Assembly: GCF_014204985.1 (NCBI RefSeq)
Contig: NZ_JACHMP010000001.1
Location: forward strand, 4,526,001-4,590,000
Source of the DNA: Streptosporangium becharense
GTDB lineage: Bacteria; Actinomycetota; Actinomycetes; Streptosporangiales; Streptosporangiaceae
Length of the DNA: 64,000 nt
Direction of reading: 5' to 3'
Within the stretch, counting starts at the first letter, position 1; the number at the start of each line of letters is the position of its first letter. Made by a program: the position numbers and the translations under genes. This document shows positions 39,740-48,710 of this stretch, piece after piece. The notes below the pieces were generated by a model, which was not told the DNA's origin, ran no database searches, and saw only the letters and a list, made by a program, of their open reading frames with translations.

Positions 39740-41302
39740 ATGGGATCAACTCGGGATCGCCTCGTGCCGCCGATGCCGGGCAGCGTCCTGTGGGGGTGGC
39801 TGGGCCCGCTGCTGGTCGCGGTCTTCGGGGGCGTCCTGCGCTTTGTCAACCTCGGCCGGCCGCACGCGGTCGTCTTCGATGAGACCTACTACGCCAAGGA
39901 CGCCTTCTCGCTGCTCACCTTCGGCGTGGAGCGGGACGCGCTGGGGGACGTGAAGGACCCGATCGCCGACCGGATGCTCGTCGCCGGGAACACCGACATC
40001 TTCGTCACGTGCACCCCCGCCGAGGCCGACCCCTGCCCGCTCTACGTCGCCCATCCGCCGTTGGGCAAGTGGATGATCGCCGCCGGGGAGCACCTGTTCC
40101 AGATGACCCCCTTCGGGTGGCGGTTCACCGCCGCCCTGGCCGGCACCCTGTCCATCCTCATCCTGGCCCGAGTCGCCCGCCGGATGACCCGCTCCACCCT
40201 GCTCGGCTGCCTGGCCGGCCTGCTGCTGTCCCTGGACGGCCTGCACTACGTCCTCTCCCGCACCGCACTGCTCGACATCTTCCTGATGTTCTGGGTCCTG
40301 GCCGCCTTCGCCTGCCTGGTCGCCGACCGCGACCACACCCGCGCCCGCCTGGCCCACCACTACGCAACCTCCCCCCTGACCGACCTGGGCCCCACCCTGG
40401 GCGCCCGCCCCTGGCGGATCGCCGCCGGCCTGTGCCTCGGCGCCGCCTGCGCGGTCAAATGGTCCGGGATCTTCTACCTGCTCGCCTTCGCCGTGCTCTC
40501 CCTGGCCTGGGACGCCGGCGCCCGCCGCGCACTCGGCCTGCGCCGCCCCTACCTGGGCACCGCCAACCACGACCTGCCCGCCGCCCTGGCCACCCTGAGC
40601 CTGCTGCCCGCGACCGTCTACACCGCCTCCTGGGCCGGCTGGTTCGCCTCCCCCCTGGGCTGGGGCCGCAACTGGGCACAGGCCACCTCCCAGGGCCCCT
40701 ACTACTTCGTCTTCGACTCCATCCGCTCCTGGCTGAGCTACCACTTCCAGGTCCTCAGCTTCCACACCGGGCTGAGCGAGAGACACGACTACCAGTCGGA
40801 ACCGTGGACGTGGCCACTGCTGCTGCGACCGGTGGCGTTCTTCTACGAGGGGGAGGGCAAGGGGTGCGGGGCCGGGACGTGCTCGCAGGCGGTGCTCGGC
40901 GTCGGCACCCCGGTCATCTGGTACGGGGCCCTGGCCGCGCTCATCGCCATGATCGCCTGGTACGTCGCCACCCGCGACTGGCGGGCCGGAGCCGTCCTGC
41001 TCGCCTACGCCGCGGGCTGGCTGCCCTGGTTCTACTACGCGATCACCGACAACCGGACGATGTTCCTGTTCTACGCCATCCCCATGGTCCCGTTCATGAT
41101 CCTGGCCATCACCCTCACCGCCGGACTCGTCATCGGACCGGCGAATGCCCCGCCCAACCGCAGGGCGGTCGGAGCGGCCGTCGTGGGCGCCTTCACCCTG
41201 CTGGCGCTGGTCAACTTCTGGTGGCTGCACCCGGTACTGTCGGGCGAGCTCATTCCGCACGCGCAGTGGTGGGCGCGGATGCTCCTGCGGAACTGGGTCT
41301 GA
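39740..41302 (+). CDS. Polyprenyl-phosphate-mannose protein O-mannosyltransferase, copy 2 (inverted duplicate)
   Basis: 520 residues from ATG 39740. Without the first 30 residues of copy 1, it starts at RDRLVPPMPGSVLWGWLGPLL and then follows copy 1 almost residue for residue: catalytic FDETYYAKDAFSLL, identical core from HPPLGKWMIAAGEH to YHFQVLSFHT, identical PMT_4TMC block. Three short windows differ: the first extracytoplasmic loop after the DE motif (residues 55-95), the loop near residues 345-385, and the last 25 residues. No ribosome site precedes the ATG; translation may rely on the rsmI stop 21 bp upstream. The 3' end overlaps the end of the convergent glycosyltransferase gene by 53 bp. 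Confidence 0.9.
   Translation: MGSTRDRLVPPMPGSVLWGWLGPLLVAVFGGVLRFVNLGRPHAVVFDETYYAKDAFSLLTFGVERDALGDVKDPIADRMLVAGNTDIFVTCTPAEADPCPLYVAHPPLGKWMIAAGEHLFQMTPFGWRFTAALAGTLSILILARVARRMTRSTLLGCLAGLLLSLDGLHYVLSRTALLDIFLMFWVLAAFACLVADRDHTRARLAHHYATSPLTDLGPTLGARPWRIAAGLCLGAACAVKWSGIFYLLAFAVLSLAWDAGARRALGLRRPYLGTANHDLPAALATLSLLPATVYTASWAGWFASPLGWGRNWAQATSQGPYYFVFDSIRSWLSYHFQVLSFHTGLSERHDYQSEPWTWPLLLRPVAFFYEGEGKGCGAGTCSQAVLGVGTPVIWYGALAALIAMIAWYVATRDWRAGAVLLAYAAGWLPWFYYAITDNRTMFLFYAIPMVPFMILAITLTAGLVIGPANAPPNRRAVGAAVVGAFTLLALVNFWWLHPVLSGELIPHAQWWARMLLRNWV
40051..40769 (+). repeat. Right arm of 719-bp inverted repeat (within pmt copy 2)
   Basis: Reverse complement of 37673-38391 without a difference that I could find. 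Further, shorter identical blocks of the two pmt genes flank it: the 5' block near 39765-39870 and the 3' block near 40900-41125. Confidence 0.9.
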
Positions 41303-42821
41303 CGGCCCGGCGGGAGAACAGGCGGGTGACGACCCCCCGGCCGGGGAGCCCGCGCCGCAGCGAGATCGCCGCGGCCATGCAGGCCAGCGGCACCGCCGGG
41401 AGCAGGTACCGGTAGTCGAACTCGGCCGTCGCGGCCGGGGCCAGGATGAGGCCGAAGGCCGCCAGCCACGGCAGCAGCACCGGGCCGCCGAGCAGACGCC
41501 AGCGCGCCACCACCCCGGCCAGGCCGACCAGCAGCAGGACGCCCAGCACGATGCCGGGCAGCCGGACGACGCGCTGGTAACCCTGCATGAACCCGGCCCA
41601 CGGATCGTGGACCTCGGTGCCGACCACGCTCAGCTTGCCGCGGATCTGCGCGGTCCGCAGACCCGGGTCGTACTTCTGCGCGTCGGTGTCGGCGTTGCCC
41701 CGGTAGGAGGCCCAGCCCGGCAGGATCTTGTCCTCCGGCAGGAACTCGTACTGCCGGTAGGTGTTGGCGTCGGGGAAACGCGGTCGGCCCCAGTGGAAGG
41801 CGCGGAAGAAGTCGCCGGCCACGATGGCCAGGTAGTCGAGCGGCTGCGAGACGATCGCCCGCTGGGCGAACTGGCCGGCGGTCTTGTTCATCGCCGGGGT
41901 GAACGTGCTGCCCACGCCGAAGGCGTGGAAGCGCTGGCCGTTCTGTGCCCACCACAGATACTTCTGGCCGGAGAAGTGGCGCTCGCTCGGCGGAGCGCTG
42001 ATGCACAGCAGCGCCAGCTCCAGCTCCTTACGGGGGTCGATCCCCATCTTCTTGCAGTCGGCGAACAGCGAGGTGCGCATGTAGAGGATCGCGCCGTCGC
42101 TGTTGGTCATCGCGAAGTTGCCGTGCGCGGAGGAGAACCAGGCCATGTAGCCGACCACCGGGACGGCGCACGCGGTCACCATCGCCGTGATCGGTTTCCA
42201 GCCGGTCCGCTTGACCAGCAGGTAGACCACCACCAGCGCCAGGATCGGCAGCCCGATCGACCGGGTGAGCGCGGTCAGCGCGAGCAGCAGGCCGATCACC
42301 GCGCCGAGCCGCCAGGACACCCGCCGGTGCCACAGCACCAGCGTGACCACGCCCACCACCAGCAGGATGAACATCGTGTCGGACATGATCAGGTGTTCGA
42401 GCTGGATCTGGTAGGCGTCGAACAGCACCGGCGCGGCGGCCAGCGTCGCCCCCCAGCCGGGCAGCCCGAACCTGCGCCGCAGCAGGGCGTAGACCAGCAC
42501 GGCGATGCCCAGGCCCATCAGGTGCTGGACGAAGGTCACCGCGGCGAAGCTGTGCAGCGGCCGCAGCAGCAGCAACAGGAAGGAGTAACCGTTCGGACGC
42601 AGTGCGCTCGGCCGTTCCGGGTTGACCGCGCCGGAGACGTACTCGTAGGAGTCGTTGAACCACAGGGCCGGGCCGTACCCGAGCATGGTGATCACGCGCA
42701 GCAGGAACCCCAGCGCGAGGGCGGCCGCGAACAGGCGATGCCTGTGCAGGAACGCCCGCAGGCGTGAGGCCCAGTCGGCTGTCGGAGCGTCCAGGCGAGG
42801 GCGTTCGGCGACGGTCACCAT
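41250..42821 (-). CDS. Membrane glycosyltransferase, ArnT/PMT_2-like (GT-C)
   Basis: 523 residues from GTG/ATG near 42821. Ten or more hydrophobic spans. The first extracytoplasmic loop has the GT-C pattern PALWFNDSYEYVSGAVNPERPSALRPNGYSFLL (acidic DSYEY in place of the DE of PMT), later LIMSDTMFILLVVGVV, LTALTRSIGLPILALVVVYLL and a large C-terminal extracytoplasmic domain, then two final helices ending EFDYRYLLPAVPLACMAAAISL. It presumably transfers a sugar from a polyprenyl phosphate to a surface glycan or protein. Tail-to-tail overlap of 53 bp with pmt copy 2; divergent from the GT2 donor synthase, so the group is probably functionally linked. Confidence 0.82.
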   Translation of the reverse strand: MVTVAERPRLDAPTADWASRLRAFLHRHRLFAAALALGFLLRVITMLGYGPALWFNDSYEYVSGAVNPERPSALRPNGYSFLLLLLRPLHSFAAVTFVQHLMGLGIAVLVYALLRRRFGLPGWGATLAAAPVLFDAYQIQLEHLIMSDTMFILLVVGVVTLVLWHRRVSWRLGAVIGLLLALTALTRSIGLPILALVVVYLLVKRTGWKPITAMVTACAVPVVGYMAWFSSAHGNFAMTNSDGAILYMRTSLFADCKKMGIDPRKELELALLCISAPPSERHFSGQKYLWWAQNGQRFHAFGVGSTFTPAMNKTAGQFAQRAIVSQPLDYLAIVAGDFFRAFHWGRPRFPDANTYRQYEFLPEDKILPGWASYRGNADTDAQKYDPGLRTAQIRGKLSVVGTEVHDPWAGFMQGYQRVVRLPGIVLGVLLLVGLAGVVARWRLLGGPVLLPWLAAFGLILAPAATAEFDYRYLLPAVPLACMAAAISLRRGLPGRGVVTRLFSRRAVRPSSAGASAPTTARAE

Positions 42822-42922
42822 GCATTACAGGATGCCAGCCGTTTGGCCGAGTTGACCCGGACAGGAGGGCGGGGAGGGCATGATGGTTGGATTGGCCCCC
42901 GCCGTGACTGAAGGGTTGAGAC

Positions 42923-44212
42923 GTGGAACTGACCGTGGTCATGCCTTGTTTGAACGAGGCTGAAACCGTGGAGACCTGCGTGCGCAAGGCGCTGGCCTGC
43001 ATGCGGGAGCACGGCATCGACGGAGAGGTCCTGATCGCCGACAACGGCAGCACGGACGGCTCGCAGCAGCTCGCACGCGAGGCCGGAGCCCGGGTGGTGC
43101 ACGTCGACGCCAAGGGATACGGCAACGCGCTGATGGGCGGCATCCGCGCGGCCCGCGGCCGATACGTGATCATGGGCGACGCCGACGACTCCTACGACTT
43201 CACGGCGTTGCTGCCCTTCGTGGAGCAGTTGCGCGACGGCGCCGACCTGGTGATGGGCAACCGGTTCAAGGGCGGGATCGCACCCGGTGCCATGCCCCCG
43301 CTCCACCGTTACCTGGGCAACCCGGTGCTCTCCTTCATCGGCCGCCTGTTCTTCCCCAGCGCGATCGGCGACTTCCACTGCGGCCTGCGCGGCTTCCGGC
43401 GCGACTCGATCCTCAAGCTCGGCCTGCAGACCGGCGGCATGGAGTTCGCCAGTGAGATGGTCGTCCGCTCCACCCTGTCCGGGCTGGACGTCCGGGAGGT
43501 GCCCACCACCCTGTCGCCCGACGGCCGCTCCCGCCCGCCGCACCTGCGCTCCTGGCGCGACGGCTGGCGCCACCTGCGCTTCCTGCTGCTCTACAGCCCC
43601 CGCTGGCTGTTCTTCATCCCCGGCCTGATCCTGATGACCGTCGGCCTGATCGCCGGCACGGCGCTGACCTTCGGCCCGGTCTACATCGGCAACCTCGCCT
43701 TCGACGTCGACACCCTCGTCGGCGCCTCGGCCGCGATGGTGATCGGCTTCCAGGCGTCGCTGTTCGCCCTGTTCACCAAGGTGTACGCCGCCGAGGAGGG
43801 CTTCCTGCCCGAAGACCGGCGGGTGCGCAAGCTCGTCGACATCGTGACCCTGGAGAAGGGGCTCGTCGCCGGCGGCGTGCTGGCCCTGGCGGGTCTGGCC
43901 GGCCTGGTCGCCTCGCTGGTCCACTGGCAGACGCGCAGCTTCGGCCCGCTGATCCCGTCGGAGTCGCTGCGCATCGTGGTGCCCTCGGCCACCGCGCTGA
44001 TCATGAGCTTCCAGACGATCTTCGCGGCGCTGTTCATCAGTATCCTCGGCATCCGTCGCAGCAAGGAGACGCCCATCGACGTGGCCGCCTCCGCCGCGGA
44101 GGAGGCCGCCGAGGCGGTCAGCCGTGACAGCGCGGCCGGCACCATGACCGACACCATGACCGGCGGTGTGACCGACAGCGGCACCGGGAACCTCGAGGGC
44201 ACCAAGGCGTAG
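42923..44212 (+). CDS. GT2 glycosyltransferase, polyprenyl-phosphate sugar synthase type
   Basis: 429 residues from GTG 42923. The N-terminal 220 residues are a GT-A domain: [64 protein letters not shown] (DXD-like acidic site) and DLVMGNRF. The C-terminal half has four membrane spans (residues 230-250, 265-285, 313-335, 360-385), as in DPMS/GtrB-like enzymes. It likely makes polyprenyl-phosphate glucose or mannose, the donor that the nearby GT-C enzymes need. The tail after residue 395 is Ala/Glu/Thr-rich and disordered. Confidence 0.87.
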   Translation: MELTVVMPCLNEAETVETCVRKALACMREHGIDGEVLIADNGSTDGSQQLAREAGARVVHVDAKGYGNALMGGIRAARGRYVIMGDADDSYDFTALLPFVEQLRDGADLVMGNRFKGGIAPGAMPPLHRYLGNPVLSFIGRLFFPSAIGDFHCGLRGFRRDSILKLGLQTGGMEFASEMVVRSTLSGLDVREVPTTLSPDGRSRPPHLRSWRDGWRHLRFLLLYSPRWLFFIPGLILMTVGLIAGTALTFGPVYIGNLAFDVDTLVGASAAMVIGFQASLFALFTKVYAAEEGFLPEDRRVRKLVDIVTLEKGLVAGGVLALAGLAGLVASLVHWQTRSFGPLIPSESLRIVVPSATALIMSFQTIFAALFISILGIRRSKETPIDVAASAAEEAAEAVSRDSAAGTMTDTMTGGVTDSGTGNLEGTKA

Positions 44213-44265
44213 CGGGAGCCGGGAGCGCACCAAGGGCCGAGCCCGCGTCCTTTAGGCTGGGGGCC

Positions 44266-46044
44266 ATGTCCCAGCACATCTTGACCGCGGTCGCCTGGCC
44301 CTACGCCAACGGCCCCCGCCACATCGGGCACGTCTCCGGGTTCGGCGTGCCGTCCGACGTCTTCAGCCGTTACCAGCGGATGGCGGGCAACAAGGTCCTG
44401 ATGGTGAGCGGGACCGACGAGCACGGCACCCCCATCCAGGTGCAGGCCGACAAGGAGGGCGTGACCGCCCGCGAGCTCGCCGACCGCTACAACAGGGTGA
44501 TCGTCGAAGACCTCCAGGCGCTGGGGCTCTCCTACGACCTGTTCACCCGCACCACGACGGCCAACCACTACGCGGTGGCGCAGGAGATCTTCAAGGGGCT
44601 CCACGCCAACGGCTACATCTTCCCCAAGACCACGATGGGCGCCATCTCGCCCTCCACCGGCCGCACCCTGCCGGACCGCTACATCGAGGGCACCTGCCCG
44701 ATCTGCGGCTACGACGGCGCACGGGGCGACCAGTGCGACAACTGCGGCAACCAGCTCGACCCGATCCAGCTGATCAACCCGGTCAGCAGGATCAACGGTG
44801 AGACCCCGATCTTCGTGGAGACCGAGCACTTCATGCTCGACCTGCCCGCCTTCGCCGAGGTGCTGGGCTCCTGGCTCCAGTCCAAGCAGGGCGACTGGCG
44901 GCCCAACGTGCTGAAGTTCTCCCTCAACCTCCTGGGAGACCTGCAGCCCCGCGCGATCAGCCGTGACCTCGACTGGGGCGTGCCGATTCCGCTGGAAGGC
45001 TGGAACGACCAGGCCAACAAGCGGCTCTACGTCTGGTTCGACGCCGTCATCGGCTACCTGAGCGCCTCCATCGAGTGGGCCCGCCGCTCCGGCGACCCCG
45101 ACGCCTGGCGCCAGTGGTGGCAGAACCCCGAGGCGCGCGGTTACTACTTCATGGGCAAGGACAACATCGTCTTCCACGCGGAGATCTGGCCGGCGATGCT
45201 GCTCGGCTACAACGGTCAGGGCTCCCGGGGCGGCTCACCGGGCTCGCTCGGCGCGCTCAACCTGCCCTCCGAGGTCGTCTCCAGCGAGTTCCTGACCATG
45301 GAGGGACGCAAGTTCTCCTCCTCCCGTCAGGTCGTCATCTACGTGCGCGACTTCCTGGCGCGCTACGACGCCGACGCGCTGCGCTACTACATCGCGGTGG
45401 CCGGTCCGGAGAACCAGGACACCGACTTCACCTGGTCGGAGTTCGTCAACCGCAACAACGGTGAGCTGGTGGCGGCCTGGGGCAACCTGGTCAACCGGTC
45501 GATCTCGATGGCGGCCAAGAACTTCGGGGTCATCCCCGAGGCGGGCGACCTCACCGACGCCGACCGCGCACTGCTGGCGCGGAGCAGGGCCGCCTTCCCC
45601 AAGGTCGGTGCCGAGCTCGCGCGCTCCCGGTTCAAGAACGCCGCCACCGAGGCGTTCGACGTCGTCCGTGAGGCCAACCGGTACCTGGCCGAGCAGGAGC
45701 CGTGGAAGATCAAGGACGACCCCGAGCGGGTCAAGTCCATCCTGCACGTCGCCCTGCAGGTCGTCGACGACGTCAAGACGCTACTCACGCCGTTCCTGCC
45801 GACCTCCTCCAACAAGATCTACGCGATGCTCGGCGGCACCGGCGTCTGGTCGGGGATGCCCGAGGTCCGGGAGGTCGACGAGGAGAACCGGACCTACCCG
45901 ATCATCACCGGCTCCTACGAGGGCGCCGCCCGCTGGGAGCACTCGCCGCTCAAGGCGGGTCTCCCGCTGGCTCCGCCGGCCCGGTTGTTCGCCAAGCTCG
46001 ACCCGAAGGTCGTCGACGAGGAGCTCGCCCGTCTGGAGGGGTGA
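44266..46044 (+). CDS. metG: Methionyl-tRNA synthetase
   Basis: 592 residues from ATG 44266. Class I synthetase charging tRNA-Met. HIGH motif variant HIGH at [22 protein letters not shown] (residues 12-33), the zinc knuckle [18 protein letters not shown] (residues 145-162), [45 protein letters not shown] and the KMSKS counterpart EGRKFSSSR near residue 350, followed by the helical anticodon-binding domain ([28 protein letters not shown]). Length agrees with the short E. coli-like core without the C-terminal dimerisation domain. Followed by tatD, as in other actinobacteria. Confidence 0.97.
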   Translation: MSQHILTAVAWPYANGPRHIGHVSGFGVPSDVFSRYQRMAGNKVLMVSGTDEHGTPIQVQADKEGVTARELADRYNRVIVEDLQALGLSYDLFTRTTTANHYAVAQEIFKGLHANGYIFPKTTMGAISPSTGRTLPDRYIEGTCPICGYDGARGDQCDNCGNQLDPIQLINPVSRINGETPIFVETEHFMLDLPAFAEVLGSWLQSKQGDWRPNVLKFSLNLLGDLQPRAISRDLDWGVPIPLEGWNDQANKRLYVWFDAVIGYLSASIEWARRSGDPDAWRQWWQNPEARGYYFMGKDNIVFHAEIWPAMLLGYNGQGSRGGSPGSLGALNLPSEVVSSEFLTMEGRKFSSSRQVVIYVRDFLARYDADALRYYIAVAGPENQDTDFTWSEFVNRNNGELVAAWGNLVNRSISMAAKNFGVIPEAGDLTDADRALLARSRAAFPKVGAELARSRFKNAATEAFDVVREANRYLAEQEPWKIKDDPERVKSILHVALQVVDDVKTLLTPFLPTSSNKIYAMLGGTGVWSGMPEVREVDEENRTYPIITGSYEGAARWEHSPLKAGLPLAPPARLFAKLDPKVVDEELARLEG

Positions 46045-46195
46045 GCCACCGGGTGGTGAACGGCCCGGCGGGTGAGCCACCGGGTGGTGAACGGCCTGGA
46101 GGGGGAGCCGGCAGGAGGGGTGAGCAGCCCGGCGGGGTGAGCCGCCGGAGAGGTGAGCCGTCTGGAGGGGACGAGCCCGGGGGCGGGACCTCGGT
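46041..46195 (+). repeat. Repeat-rich metG-tatD spacer
   Basis: A 31-bp unit (GTGAGCCACCGGGTGGTGAA and CGGCCCGGCGG) occurs at 46041-46071 and again from 46072, partly overlapping the metG stop; shorter GGTGAGCCG/GGTGAGCAG words follow every 20-25 bases to about 46165. The words contain GGTG-AGCC that read as repeated stop-start (TGAG...GTGA) strings, but no gene fits. Confidence 0.65.
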
Positions 46196-46207
46196 AGGTT
46201 GGAGGAC

Positions 46208-47065
46208 GTGAGCACGACGACTCCCGCCGCCCCCGAGCCCCTCCCCGCAGAGGTGTTCGACAGCCACTGTCACCTGGACATCATGGTGGGCAACCGCCAG
46301 GCGTCCTCGGGTGATCCGGTCGCACAGGCCGCCCAGGCGGCCCGGGCGAGCGTCGAGGGGATCCTCGACGACGCCCGGGCCGTCGGCGTGACCCGGCTCG
46401 TCACGATCGGCTACGACCTGCCGTCCTCGCGGTGGAACGCCGAGACGGCCGCGCTCCACGCCGACGTCTACGCGGGGGTGGCCATCCACCCCAACGAGGC
46501 GCACGCCTCGACGCCGGAGACGCTCGCCGAGATCGAGGCGCTCGCCCGCCTGCCGCACGTCAGGGCGGTGGGGGAGACCGGCCTCGACTACTACCGCGAC
46601 TGGGCGTCCAAGGACGACCAGCACGCGAGCTTCCGGGCGCACATCGAGATCGCCAAGCGGACCGGCAAGGCCCTGGTCATCCACGACCGCGACGCCCACG
46701 ACGACGTGTTGCGCGTGCTGGCCGGGGAGGGCGCCCCGGACGTCGTCGTCTTCCACAGCTTCTCCGGTGACGCCGAACTGGCCAAAAAGTGCGCCGAAGC
46801 CGGATATTTCATGTCTTTTTCCGGCCCGGTCACCTACAAGAACGCCGGATACCTCCGCGAGGCCGCGCGGATCGCGCCAGTGGAGCTGATCCTCGTCGAG
46901 ACCGACGCACCCTACCTGCCTCCGGCGCCGCACCGGGGCAAGCCCAACGCGCCTTACCTCATCCCGCTGACGCTGCATTGCCTCGCCGACGTCAAGGAGA
47001 CGGACCTGGCCGGCCTCGCCGCGGCCGTCAGCGCCAACGGGGAGACCGTCTTCGGCGCCTGGTGA
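46208..47065 (+). CDS. tatD: TatD-family deoxyribonuclease
   Basis: 285 residues from GTG 46208; a TTG three codons earlier is the alternative since GGAGG (46201-46205) lies very close to the GTG. The metal-dependent TIM barrel shows FDSHCHLDIM near residue 17, GVAIHPNEAH, the metal-bridging Glu in VRAVGETGLDYYRDW, LVIHDRDAHDDVL, VFHSFSGDAELAKKC and LVETDAPYLPPAPHRG. TatD enzymes act on DNA 3' ends in repair or turnover. It follows metG; in mycobacteria rpfB comes next, but here two genes on the other strand intervene. Confidence 0.93.
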   Translation: MSTTTPAAPEPLPAEVFDSHCHLDIMVGNRQASSGDPVAQAAQAARASVEGILDDARAVGVTRLVTIGYDLPSSRWNAETAALHADVYAGVAIHPNEAHASTPETLAEIEALARLPHVRAVGETGLDYYRDWASKDDQHASFRAHIEIAKRTGKALVIHDRDAHDDVLRVLAGEGAPDVVVFHSFSGDAELAKKCAEAGYFMSFSGPVTYKNAGYLREAARIAPVELILVETDAPYLPPAPHRGKPNAPYLIPLTLHCLADVKETDLAGLAAAVSANGETVFGAW

Positions 47066-47074
47066 CGCTCCGCG

Positions 47075-47113
47075 GCGCCTCGCGCGACCCGGTGACCGGG
47101 TCGCGCGAGGCGC
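47075..47113. terminator. Near-perfect 39-bp palindrome between convergent genes
   Basis: The 19-base arm GCGCCTCGCGCGACCCGGT (47075-47093) is exactly complementary to 47095-47113, with a single central G. It begins 10 bases after the tatD stop and precedes the stop of the FG-GAP gene on the other strand. It should form a very stable hairpin on either transcript; no T tract follows. Confidence 0.75.
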
Positions 47114-47192
47114 ACCACGCCCGCACGCCCATCCCGGGACGCCCCGGTCTCCATTCGGCCGGGACGCCCCCGGTCTCAGCCGATCGAGGCTC

Positions 47193-48710
47193 TCAGCCGA
47201 CCGAGGCGCCGAAGTCGGTCACGGTGCCGCCAGTGGGCGTGGGCACCCCGCCGGCGCCCGGGGAGAGCGTGGTGCCCTCGGTGTCGTTGCGGCCCAGCAC
47301 GGTCACCGCGCCCGAGCCGTCGCGGTCGGGTGCCCCGACGAGCAGGCGGTTGCCGCCGAACCCCACCGACCAGCCGAACAGGTCGCCAGCCCGGCCCGGA
47401 GCGATCAGCCGGGCCCGGCCGGGGTCGGCCAGGGGCACCAGGTGCACGCCGCCCCGCCGGTCCGGGCCGTCCAGGGGAACGCCGACGGCGAGCCTGGCGC
47501 CGCCCTCGGCGGTGAGCGCCAGCGAGAGGCCGTACCCCTCGCCGGTCGCGCCTCCGCCGCCCTGGTGGAACGTGGCCGTGGCGGTGAGCTCCTCGGTTCC
47601 GGTCGCCCGGAAGAGCCGGACGAGGCCGGAGTCCTTCACCCCGCCGCCGTCGCCGAGAGGCGCGCTCACCGCGAGGTAGCCGATGCCGCCGTCCTCGGCG
47701 TAGGCCATCGCGTAACCGAACCGGTCGCCGGCCTGGGCCGCGACGACCCGGCGGAGGTCCCACTTCCTGCTCGTGTACGCGTCGCGGGGTGCGCGCACAT
47801 CGAAGATCACCGCGATCGACCCCGAGTCGGCGTTGCCGCCGCCGTCCTGGCGTCCCGCCCCGTCGTCGTTCTCGTACGGCGCCCCGACCGCCAGGTCCGG
47901 CTCGCCCGCGACGCCGCCCATCCGGCCGACCGCCAGCGACCAGCCGAACATGTCACCGGCCTCGCCGTTGCCGGGGACTCCCTCCGTCTCCTGGGTGACA
48001 CGCCGGCCGGGGCCGGGCGAGCCGGTGTCGAACAGGTAGACGGCGCCGGAGTCACCCGTGCCGTCGGCGTCCTCGTGCGGCGCGCCGACCGCCACCAGGG
48101 CTCCGCCGGAGGCCAGGGACCATCCGAAGTGGGCGCCGGCCTCGGGCTGGGGGGCCACCAGCCGGACCGTTCTGGGCCGCGGTCCCCCGTACACCACGTA
48201 GACCGCCCCCGCGTCCTCGCGGCCCGCCACATCGGTGTACGGGGCGCCGACGAGCAGGTCGGCACAACCGTCGGCGTCGACCTTCGCCATGCGCACCGAC
48301 CAGCCGAACCCGTCGCCCGCCCGCACCCCGTCGGCGGTCACGGCCCTGCCGCTGTCCCCCCGGCCGAGCAGCACGTACGCGGCGCCCGCGCCGGCCAGAC
48401 CTCCGGAGGAGGCGAACGGGTCACCGGCCGCGAAGTCGTCCGCGCCGTCGCCGTCGAAGTCGGCGGTGCCCGCGCCGGCGCAGTCGGCGGCATGCCCGGC
48501 ACCGGCTTCCGTCCACGCCGCCGCGCTGATCGCGGTCCGGACCTCGCCGCCGGGCGCCGTCCGCGCCGTGATCCCGGTTTCCGCTCTGCCGGGTGCCGTG
48601 ATCCCGGTTTCCGCTCCGCCGGGCGTCGTGCCCGTGCCGGTTCCGCCGGGCGCCGTGCCCGCCGGAAGCCCTATCGCGACCGCGACCAGCAGCGGGAGCA
48701 GGAACCTCAT
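47193..48710 (-). CDS. Secreted FG-GAP (integrin-alpha-like beta-propeller) repeat protein
   Basis: 505 residues from ATG 48710. A short hydrophobic leader (LLPLLVAVAIGLPAGTA) serves as signal peptide; residues 20-55 are a Gly/Thr-rich linker with GAETGITAPGRAETGITA repeats. About seven FG-GAP units follow, seen as DGFGWSVRMAKVDADGCADLLVGAPYTD, AHFGWSLASGGALVAVGAPHED, DMFGWSLAVG...DLAVGAPYEN, DRFGYAMAYAEDG...LAVSAPLGD and LFGWSVGFGGNRLLVGAPDRD. The first unit has the calcium loop DFDGDGADD. It should form an extracytoplasmic beta-propeller for adhesion or ligand binding. Its start overlaps the stop of the kinase gene (ATGA), so both are coupled. Confidence 0.88.
   Translation of the reverse strand: MRFLLPLLVAVAIGLPAGTAPGGTGTGTTPGGAETGITAPGRAETGITARTAPGGEVRTAISAAAWTEAGAGHAADCAGAGTADFDGDGADDFAAGDPFASSGGLAGAGAAYVLLGRGDSGRAVTADGVRAGDGFGWSVRMAKVDADGCADLLVGAPYTDVAGREDAGAVYVVYGGPRPRTVRLVAPQPEAGAHFGWSLASGGALVAVGAPHEDADGTGDSGAVYLFDTGSPGPGRRVTQETEGVPGNGEAGDMFGWSLAVGRMGGVAGEPDLAVGAPYENDDGAGRQDGGGNADSGSIAVIFDVRAPRDAYTSRKWDLRRVVAAQAGDRFGYAMAYAEDGGIGYLAVSAPLGDGGGVKDSGLVRLFRATGTEELTATATFHQGGGGATGEGYGLSLALTAEGGARLAVGVPLDGPDRRGGVHLVPLADPGRARLIAPGRAGDLFGWSVGFGGNRLLVGAPDRDGSGAVTVLGRNDTEGTTLSPGAGGVPTPTGGTVTDFGASVG

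Noticed and set aside
37673-40769. Transposon with long terminal inverted repeats around rsmI
   Set aside because: The repeats are the coding cores of two pmt genes and the spacer is a normal rsmI; no transposase or target duplication is seen.
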